Assembly (NCBI GenBank): GCA_022071955.1
Contig: JAJVIM010000024.1
Location: 231,493-295,492, forward strand
Direction of reading: 5' to 3'
Source of the DNA: Anaerolineae bacterium
GTDB lineage: Bacteria > Chloroflexota > Anaerolineae > 4572-78 > J111
DNA: 64,000 nucleotides
Below the pieces are notes generated by a model, which saw only the letters and a program-made list of their open reading frames with translations, had not been told where the DNA came from and did not search any database. A program made the translations under genes and the position numbers. Positions 58,621 through 64,000 of this stretch are shown here, piece by piece (the stretch's first letter is position 1; each line of letters opens with the position of its first letter).

Positions 58621-59991
58621 ATGGCCAAAACAAAAACCCAGTACGTTTGCCAAACATGCGGCAGTATTCAACCCAAATGGATGGGACGCTGCCCGGACTG
58701 TGGCGAGTGGAACACGCTCATTGAAACGGTAACGCAAACCAAAAGCGCCGTTGCCGCAGAAGGGGTGCGGCCGGTGCTCAGCCAGATAAGCGCGCCGCAG
58801 CCGCTCAACGCCATTGAAGCCGACCATTACCAGCGCACCATGCTGCCCATGGACGAATTCAACCGGGTGCTCGGCGGCGGGCTGGTGCCCGGTTCGCTGG
58901 TGCTGATTGGCGGCGACCCCGGCATTGGCAAAAGCACGCTGCTGCTGCAAATATCGGCGGCGCTGGCCCAGCAGGGCACGGTGCTGTATGTTTCCGGCGA
59001 GGAGAGCGCCCAGCAGATCAAATTGCGGGCCACGCGGTTGAGCATTACCTCTGACCAGCTTTATTTGCTGACCGAAACCAACATGACCGCCATTCTGGAA
59101 CACATCCGGCAGATGTCGCCGCGCTTTTTGGTGGTAGACTCCATCCAAACCGTGTATCTGGAAGAGTTGCAATCCGCGCCGGGTTCGGTGAGCCAGGTGC
59201 GCGAATGCGCGGCCAAATTTCAGGAGGTGGCCAAAGGGCAAAATATTCCCGTGTTTTTGATTGGCCACGTAACCAAAACCGGGGCGATTGCCGGGCCGCG
59301 CGTGCTGGAACATATTGTCGATACGGTGCTGTATTTAGAGGGCGAGCGTTTTCATACCTACCGCATGCTGCGCAGCGTTAAAAACCGGTTTGGCGCAACC
59401 AACGAGGTCGGCATTTTTGAAATGAGCGACGAAGGGCTGAGCCAGGTGCTCAACCCCAGCGAGGTTTTTTTGGCCGAACGGCTGCCCAACAGCGCCGGCT
59501 CGTCTATTGCGGTGACAATGGAAGGCACCCGTCCGCTGATGGTTGAGGTGCAGGCGCTGGCCAGCACCACTACCTTTGGCAATCCCCGGCGCACGGCCAA
59601 CGGCGTCGATATGAACCGGTTATTGCTGATTGTGGCTGTGCTGACCAAACGGGTTGGCATCCGGCTGGGCGATCAGGATGTGTTTGTTAACGTCATCGGC
59701 GGGCTGCAAATCAACGAGCCGGCTTCTGATCTGGCCGTGGCGGCAGCCATTGCCTCCAGTTTTCGCAACCGGCCCGTGGCCGCCGACATCGCCATTGTGG
59801 GCGAGGTTGGCCTGTCTGGCGAGCTGCGGGCGGTGGGCCATTTGGAAACCCGGCTGAAGGAGGCGGCCAAATTGGGCTTTAAACGCTGTTTGCTGCCGGC
59901 CTCGAGCCAGTTCAAAGGCATCAAAGAGCTACCGCTGCAACTATTGCAAGCCCGTTCGCTGCACGAGGCGCTGGAAGCTGCGCTGGTGTAG
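58621..59991 (+). CDS. radA: DNA repair protein RadA
   Basis: This 456-residue RecA-like ATPase remodels recombination intermediates. The N-terminal zinc finger is CQTCGSIQPKWMGRCPDCGEW, the Walker A is GGDPGIGKSTLL, the RadA-specific KNRFG is seen in SVKNRFGATNEVGIF, and the C-terminal Lon-protease-like domain (about 290-455) is complete. No Shine-Dalgarno sequence was seen; the promoter suggests almost no leader. Confidence 0.96.
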   Translation: MAKTKTQYVCQTCGSIQPKWMGRCPDCGEWNTLIETVTQTKSAVAAEGVRPVLSQISAPQPLNAIEADHYQRTMLPMDEFNRVLGGGLVPGSLVLIGGDPGIGKSTLLLQISAALAQQGTVLYVSGEESAQQIKLRATRLSITSDQLYLLTETNMTAILEHIRQMSPRFLVVDSIQTVYLEELQSAPGSVSQVRECAAKFQEVAKGQNIPVFLIGHVTKTGAIAGPRVLEHIVDTVLYLEGERFHTYRMLRSVKNRFGATNEVGIFEMSDEGLSQVLNPSEVFLAERLPNSAGSSIAVTMEGTRPLMVEVQALASTTTFGNPRRTANGVDMNRLLLIVAVLTKRVGIRLGDQDVFVNVIGGLQINEPASDLAVAAAIASSFRNRPVAADIAIVGEVGLSGELRAVGHLETRLKEAAKLGFKRCLLPASSQFKGIKELPLQLLQARSLHEALEAALV

Positions 59992-60007
59992 TAATCTTAA
60001 ATTTTCT

Positions 60008-60036
60008 TTGACAATTAATCCTGTTCGTGCTAACAT
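60008..60036 (+). promoter_or_regulatory. predicted sigma70 promoter of leader RNA
   Basis: A perfect TTGACA (60008-60013), a 17-bp spacer and TAACAT (60031-60036). Confidence 0.65.
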
Positions 60037-60042
60037 AACCGG

Positions 60043-60309
60043 CATTAATTAGTGGTAGGCCTTATTCCCCTATTTTAGTGATAGCACTTATTCAACGGTT
60101 ATCGTCGCTTATCCCCAATCAGGCATCGTGGTGAAAGCAGGGATGCGAGACATAGCTTTCGTGAAAATTTGACCAGAACAACAGTTGTCCCGCCCGCGAC
60201 AAAGTGTTGAGCCGCCGGTGAACGGTTGAGTTTTGGCCCAACAAGAGTGTTTCACCGGTTTGGAATAGGGTAATAAGGCGATTGCAGCAGTGATGCATTC
60301 GCCTTTTTT
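60043..60309 (+). ncRNA. candidate structured leader RNA / novel riboswitch or small RNA
   Basis: The closing stem pairs 60059-60074 (GCCTTATTCCCCTATT) with 60264-60279 (AATAGGGTAATAAGGC), 15 of 16 positions. Inside are hairpins AGTG/CACT (60077-60088), GTGAAAGC with GCTTTCGT near 60131-60164, TTGTC/GACAA and CCGGTGAA/TTCACCGG (60204-60258). The terminator follows at once and reuses 60275-60279 of the closing stem. No known RNA family (tmRNA, SRP, RNase P, 6S, common riboswitches) was recognised. Confidence 0.5.
60275..60309 (+). terminator. intrinsic terminator of the leader RNA
   Basis: AAGGCGATTGCA (60275-60286) pairs with TGCATTCGCCTT (60294-60305), one T-T mismatch, with T6 at 60304-60309. 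Confidence 0.8.
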
Positions 60310-60340
60310 GTTGAGACGCGCACAGAAAGCAGTTACCTGA

Positions 60341-61381
60341 ATGAGCGTAGAATTTATTTTTCGCCTGCTGGGGATGGTGGTTTTTGCTATTATCGGCGCA
60401 CAATCGCGCTACTTTTTTGAGTCGGCTTCGGCGCGATTGGTGATTATTTTGACTCTGGCCGGCGCGGCGCTGGGGTTGCTGCTGGCGCCCTACTTAACCA
60501 CGCGCCCTTTTCAATGGCTGCAAGCCCGGCTCAAACGGATGCCGGCGTCAAAAATGGTGTCCGGGGTGATTGGCCTGGCTATCGGGCTGGCGGTGGCCGC
60601 GCTGCTGTACCCGTCGCTGTCTAATTTGCCGGCGCCGTACGGCTCTGTGTTGCCGGTGGCGGTGAGTATTTTGTTTGGGTACATTGGCCTGGCGGTGATG
60701 GTGATGCGCCAGCAGGATATTTTCAACCTGATCAGTCCCAAACTTACCTCCGGTACGCCGTTTGAAAGCTTTGGCCGCAAACCATCGGAGACCGGCCTGC
60801 TGCTCGATACCAGCGTCATCATTGATGGGCGCATTGCCGACATCTGTCAGACCGGTTTTGTTCGCAGCCCGATGCTGGTGCCGCGCTTTGTGCTCAACGA
60901 GTTGCAGTACATTGCCGATTCGGCCGAGCCGCTGCGCCGCAATCGCGGCCGGCGCGGGTTGGAGGTGCTGCGCCAGTTGCAGGAAGATGCGCCGGTGCCG
61001 GTGCAGATTACCGATCTGGACATTGAGGGCGTTAAAAGCGCCGACGACAAACTGGTGCTGCTGGCCAAACAGCTATCGATCCCGATTGTGACCAACGATT
61101 TTAACCTGAACAGTGTGGCCCGGTTGCAGGGCGTATCTGTGCTCAACGTTAACGAGCTGGCCAATGCCATCAAAACTGTCATTTTGCCCGGCGAAAATAT
61201 CAGCATTAAAATTATTCAGGAAGGCAAAGAGCGCGATCAGGGTGTGGCCTATCTCAGTGACGGAACGATGATTGTGATTGAAAACGGCCGTGATTTCATC
61301 GGCCAAAATGTTGATGTGACGGTGACCAAGGTGCTGCAAACCAACGCCGGCCGCATGATTTTTGCCAGAATGGAAGAGTGA
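60341..61381 (+). CDS. PIN/TRAM-domain membrane protein (YacL-like)
   Basis: This 346-residue protein has four N-terminal membrane helices (about 5-22, 28-50, 68-88 and 97-118) and a PIN nuclease-like domain (about 145-265; LLDTSVIIDGRIADI with the first catalytic Asp, then VLLAKQLSIPIVTNDFNLN). A C-terminal TRAM RNA-binding domain follows (about 280-340). It resembles B. subtilis YacL, whose gene also follows radA/disA. An RNA-processing role is inferred. It is followed by cysS after 1 bp, so the unit is PIN/TRAM-cysS-rlmB, downstream of the leader RNA. Confidence 0.92.
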   Translation: MSVEFIFRLLGMVVFAIIGAQSRYFFESASARLVIILTLAGAALGLLLAPYLTTRPFQWLQARLKRMPASKMVSGVIGLAIGLAVAALLYPSLSNLPAPYGSVLPVAVSILFGYIGLAVMVMRQQDIFNLISPKLTSGTPFESFGRKPSETGLLLDTSVIIDGRIADICQTGFVRSPMLVPRFVLNELQYIADSAEPLRRNRGRRGLEVLRQLQEDAPVPVQITDLDIEGVKSADDKLVLLAKQLSIPIVTNDFNLNSVARLQGVSVLNVNELANAIKTVILPGENISIKIIQEGKERDQGVAYLSDGTMIVIENGRDFIGQNVDVTVTKVLQTNAGRMIFARMEE

Positions 61382-61382
61382 T

Positions 61383-62870
61383 ATGACGTTACGAGTTTAC
61401 AACTATCTCAGCCGCCAGGAAGAGGAATTTACTCCGCTTACGCCGGGTTTTGTGGGCATGTATGTTTGCGGACCCACCGTTTACGGCGACGCCCACATTG
61501 GCCACGCCAAAGCGTACATCACTTTTGACGTGGTGCATCGCTGGCTGGAATATTTGGGCTACCGGGTGCGCTACGTGCAAAACATCACCGATGTGGGCCA
61601 TTTGGTGGGCGACGGCGACGAAGGCGAAGACAAAATTGGCAAACAGGCCCGGCTGGAAAAAGTTGAGCCAATGGAAATTGTGGAGCATTACACCCGCAAC
61701 TACTTCCGGGATATGGATTTACTCAACGTGCGCCGGCCCGATATTTCGCCGCGGGCCAGCGGCCACGTGCCGGAACAGATCGAACTGGCCCAGCAGTTGA
61801 TTGAACAGGGTTTCGCCTACGCCAGCGAAGGCAACGTTTATTTTTCCGTAGCCAGTTGGCCGGAGTACGGCAAGCTCTCCCGGCGCAAGGTTGATGAATT
61901 GGAAGAGGGCGTCCGGCTGGAAGTAGCCGGCGATAAACGCGACCCGCGCGACTTTGCCGTGTGGCGCGCCGCCGACCCCAACCATCTGATGCAGTGGAAC
62001 AGCCCGTGGGGCGCGGGTTTTCCCGGCTGGCACGCCGAGTGCACGGTGATGGCCCGCAAATATCTGGGGTTGCCGTTTGATATTCACGGCGGCGGGCTGG
62101 AAAACATCTTCCCGCACAACGAAAGTGAAATTGCGCAGGCCGAGGCGGCTTACGGCGATGGCTTTGCCCGCTACTGGCTGCTCAACAACATGGTTACCAT
62201 CGATGGCAGCAAAATGGGCAAAAGCCTGGGCAACTCGCTCAATATTCAGCAGGCGCTCACCGGCGACCATCCCCGGCTATCGCAACCCTACCCGCCGCTG
62301 GCGATTCGCTTTTTCATTTTGAGCAGCCACTACCGCCAGAATACCGATTTTAATGACGAGGGACTCAAAGGCGCGGCCCGCGGCTACGAGCGACTTATCA
62401 GTACGGTGGGCCGGGTGCGGCAAATGCTGGCGGCCACAGCCGCCGGTGGCCAGGTATCGGCCCAGTTTGCGGCGGTCATCGACGAGCACAAAGCCCGCTT
62501 TACAGAGGCCATGAACAACGATTTCAACACGCCGCAGGCGTTGGCCGCGCTGTTTGATTTTAACCGGGCGGTCAACAGCCTGATCAACGGCGATGAGCCG
62601 GTGTCGGCCGCCACACTGGGAGCCATCGATGAAACGTATCGTACCCTCGGCGGCGATGTGCTGGGCATTATCCCGGCGGAAATCAGCGCTGGCGGCGGGG
62701 GATCGGCCGGGCTGGAAGATGATCTGGTGCGCATTTTAATCGATCTGCGCGCCGCAGCCCGCAAAAACAAGGATTTTGCCACCGCCGACGCCATCCGTAA
62801 CAAGCTCACCGAAATCGGTGTGGTGTTGCAGGATGGCCCCGACGGCACAACCTGGAAAGTGGCGCAATAA
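61383..62870 (+). CDS. cysS: cysteinyl-tRNA synthetase
   Basis: This 495-residue class I synthetase has the HIGH-type motif DAHIGHAKAYI preceded by the zinc Cys in MYVCGPTVYG. Zinc ligands continue in WHAECTVMA and the HGGGLENIFPHNESE block. The KMSKS-type motif is KMGKSLGNS. The C-terminal DALR-like helical domain (about 340-440) is present. The ATG at 61383 (1 bp after the PIN/TRAM stop) is chosen over an upstream overlap. rlmB follows 6 bp downstream. Confidence 0.97.
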   Translation: MTLRVYNYLSRQEEEFTPLTPGFVGMYVCGPTVYGDAHIGHAKAYITFDVVHRWLEYLGYRVRYVQNITDVGHLVGDGDEGEDKIGKQARLEKVEPMEIVEHYTRNYFRDMDLLNVRRPDISPRASGHVPEQIELAQQLIEQGFAYASEGNVYFSVASWPEYGKLSRRKVDELEEGVRLEVAGDKRDPRDFAVWRAADPNHLMQWNSPWGAGFPGWHAECTVMARKYLGLPFDIHGGGLENIFPHNESEIAQAEAAYGDGFARYWLLNNMVTIDGSKMGKSLGNSLNIQQALTGDHPRLSQPYPPLAIRFFILSSHYRQNTDFNDEGLKGAARGYERLISTVGRVRQMLAATAAGGQVSAQFAAVIDEHKARFTEAMNNDFNTPQALAALFDFNRAVNSLINGDEPVSAATLGAIDETYRTLGGDVLGIIPAEISAGGGGSAGLEDDLVRILIDLRAAARKNKDFATADAIRNKLTEIGVVLQDGPDGTTWKVAQ

Positions 62871-62876
62871 CCGCCC

Positions 62877-63617
62877 ATGCGAGAAGTTTTGTACGGACGC
62901 AACGCCGTGCGCGAATGCTTGCGGGCACGGCGTCGTCATATTCAGCGGCTGGTGCTGGCTCAAAATATCAAGCCCTCGGCCATTATCAATGAGATTACCA
63001 CGCTGGCGCAGCAGCAAAATGTGCCGGTGCATGAGGCCGGTCGCAAGGAGTTGGACCAACTGCCCGGCGTCCATCAGGGCGTGGCGCTGGAAGTGGGCGG
63101 GTATCCGGCAGTACACCTGCTGGATATTTTGCAGCACGCCGACAGGTTGAACGAGCCGCCGTTTTTGGTTGTGCTGGACCACATTGAAGACCCCAATAAT
63201 TTGGGGGCAATTTTGCGCACCGCCGAAGTTGTGGGCGTGCACGGCGCAATCATCCCCAAACAGCGGGCAGCCAGAATCACGCCGGCGGTGGTCAACGCTT
63301 CGGCGGGAGCCAGTGAGCACATGCTGGTGGCCGAAGTGGCCAACCTGGCCCAAACCCTCACCGAGCTGAAACAGAAAAATGTGTGGGTGGCCGGGCTGGA
63401 ACACGCGCCCGGTGCAGTGGCATTCCAGCAGGCCAACCTGTCCGGGGCGCTGGCGTTGGTGGTTGGCAGCGAGGGGCAGGGTTTGAGCCGATTAGTCGGT
63501 GAAACCTGTGATTTTGTAATCAAGTTGCCCATGCGGGGCCAGATAGAATCGCTCAATGCCTCGGTGGCTGCGGCGTTGGCCCTGTATGAAATCTGGCGGG
63601 CGCGGGGTTATCAATAA
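62877..63617 (+). CDS. rlmB: 23S rRNA (guanosine-2'-O-)-methyltransferase RlmB (TrmH family)
   Basis: This 246-residue SPOUT methyltransferase has an N-terminal substrate-binding domain (about 1-75, REVLYGRNAVRECLRARRRHIQRLVLA) and the knotted SPOUT core with NPNNLGAILRTAEVVG-like, LVVGSEGQGLSRLV and IKLPMRGQIESLNASVAAALALYE. It methylates the 2'-OH of G2251-type positions in 23S rRNA in E. coli. The partner gene cysS is 6 bp upstream, a common pairing (cysS-rlmB). Confidence 0.94.
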   Translation: MREVLYGRNAVRECLRARRRHIQRLVLAQNIKPSAIINEITTLAQQQNVPVHEAGRKELDQLPGVHQGVALEVGGYPAVHLLDILQHADRLNEPPFLVVLDHIEDPNNLGAILRTAEVVGVHGAIIPKQRAARITPAVVNASAGASEHMLVAEVANLAQTLTELKQKNVWVAGLEHAPGAVAFQQANLSGALALVVGSEGQGLSRLVGETCDFVIKLPMRGQIESLNASVAAALALYEIWRARGYQ

Positions 63618-63678
63618 CGCAGAAATTCCTGACTTGCTAATTTGACTCATCAAGCGTTCTCAGTATACTTGACTGTTG

Positions 63679-63703
63679 CACGGCGCTTAAGCGTCGTGTT
63701 TTT
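63679..63703 (+). terminator. terminator-like hairpin after rlmB
   Basis: ACGGCGC/GCGTCGT arms (one G-U pair) around TTAA, followed by T5. Confidence 0.6.
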
Positions 63704-63719
63704 AAGTCCAATTCAATAT

Positions 63720-63802
63720 GGAGGGGTGCCCGAGCGGCTAAAGGGGACTGACTGTAAATCAGTTGGCTGGCGCCTACGGCGGTTCGAATCCGTCCCCCTC
63801 CA
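63720..63802 (+). tRNA. tRNA-Tyr (GTA anticodon)
   Basis: An 83-nt class II tRNA. Acceptor GGAGGGG/CCCCTCC is seen, with anticodon stem-loop GACTGA-CTGTAAA-TCAGTT (anticodon GTA), a long variable arm GGCTGGCGCC-type and T arm GGTTCGAATCC. The discriminator is A and CCA is not encoded. A strong terminator follows and then tuf, the tRNA-tuf neighbourhood common in bacteria. Confidence 0.93.
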
Positions 63803-63808
63803 CACCCC

Positions 63809-63845
63809 AAAACAGACAGTGAGCGACCCTCACTGTCTGTTTTCC
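63809..63845 (+). terminator. terminator after tRNA-Tyr
   Basis: A perfect 13-bp stem AACAGACAGTGAG (63811-63823) with its complement (63829-63841), and short T-run (63840-63843). Confidence 0.8.
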
Positions 63846-63881
63846 GAATAATACTTTTAGAGTAAACAAAGAGGAACACAA

Positions 63882-64000
63882 ATGGCAAAAGCGACATTTA
63901 AACGAGACAAGCCGCATATCAATGTGGGGACGATAGGCCACGTTGACCATGGGAAAACGACCCTGACCGCTGCGATCACCAAAACGCTGGCGTTGAAAGG
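63882..64000 (+). CDS. tuf: elongation factor Tu, 5' end (partial at window edge)
   Basis: The first 40 residues begin MAKATFKRDKPHINVGTIGH and continue with VDHGKTTLTAA, containing the EF-Tu P-loop GHVDHGKT. A GAGG ribosome site lies about 9 bp before the ATG. The rest is beyond the right edge. It follows the tRNA-Tyr terminator and probably has its own promoter in the 36-bp gap or in the region upstream. Confidence 0.97.
   Translation, partial: MAKATFKRDKPHINVGTIGHVDHGKTTLTAAITKTLALK

Larger units (their letters stand above)
59992..60340. other. 349-bp gap between radA and the PIN/TRAM gene
   Basis: There is no supported coding sequence. It holds a promoter (60008-60036), a structured transcript (60059-60279), an intrinsic terminator (60275-60309) and about 30 bp of leader before the ATG at 60341. 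Confidence 0.7.

Noticed and set aside
60043..60309. tmRNA, 6S, SRP or RNase P RNA
   Set aside because: No tag-peptide frame, tRNA-like ends, GGAAGGAAGCAG-type SRP tetraloop region, or P4 consensus was found. A 6S-like fold was considered, but the interior branches into several hairpins rather than one long stem with a bubble.
60119..60403. Minus-strand 94-codon frame over the leader RNA
   Set aside because: It crosses into the start of the PIN/TRAM gene, has no recognisable features, and the region has better RNA signals on the plus strand.
63618..63719. Second tRNA in front of tRNA-Tyr
   Set aside because: The ACGGCGCTTAAGCGTCGT palindrome is a hairpin with T-run; no cloverleaf could be drawn.

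Overview
The window looks like a chromosomal segment of a Chloroflexota bacterium, probably Anaerolineae-like. This is an inference from gene content and style. Secreted proteins carry Pro/Thr-rich stalks, DUF11 repeats and a C-terminal YYFPLIFKN tail. There are many GAF/PAS sensor kinases, a CpsD/Wzz-type exopolysaccharide set and an AdoK-AhcY-MetK methyl cycle. Gaps are filled with short word-like repeats and GC-rich palindromes. No phage, transposase, CRISPR array or rRNA operon was seen. The left edge cuts an ABC exporter and the right edge cuts tuf (EF-Tu).

Layout. 1-7811 (almost all minus): ABC exporter, a DUF1992-type protein, a membrane methyltransferase and an alpha/beta hydrolase, then NDH-2, a membrane-anchored intradiol-dioxygenase-fold protein, an amidohydrolase and a SIMPL protein. 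8356-16844: glycosyltransferase, two Wzz-like proteins, a CpsD-like ATPase, a sugar-1-phosphate nucleotidyltransferase, a DUF45 peptidase, an epimerase, a phosphoribosyltransferase and ComEA. The Wzz-Wzz-CpsD-nucleotidyltransferase block is bracketed by inverted copies of a 99-bp element. 17133-26251: MazG-like hydrolase, MBL hydrolase, a multi-GAF histidine kinase with a REC-REC-SARP-like regulator, a lone LolD-type ATPase, an AlbA_2 protein and two small proteins. 26514-32099: ftsK, yebC-ruvC-ruvA and, convergent, mnmE.

32215-49414 is a cell-surface and signalling block. It holds a WalK-like kinase, two large surface proteins, a LysM protein, a second sensor kinase whose phosphoacceptor His is Gln, a lipoprotein lytic transglycosylase and a soluble Ser/Thr kinase fused to FHA. 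49703-53417 encodes adenosine kinase, S-adenosylhomocysteinase and SAM synthetase, a complete SAM regeneration route apart from homocysteine methylation. 53507-57960 has an EamA transporter, a WecG/TagA glycosyltransferase, a GT4 glycosyltransferase, TsaC and a HAD phosphatase. 58180-64000 is housekeeping: trxA, radA, PIN/TRAM-cysS-rlmB, tRNA-Tyr and tuf.

Most notable non-coding signals: (i) a roughly 220-nt structured leader at 60059-60309, between radA and the PIN/TRAM gene, with its own promoter, a long closing stem and a terminator that shares bases with that stem; (ii) a roughly 85-nt promoter-to-terminator unit at 49427-49543 ahead of the methyl-cycle operon, whose 5' end can pair with the terminator loop; (iii) families of palindromic and micro-tandem repeats occupying many intergenic gaps.
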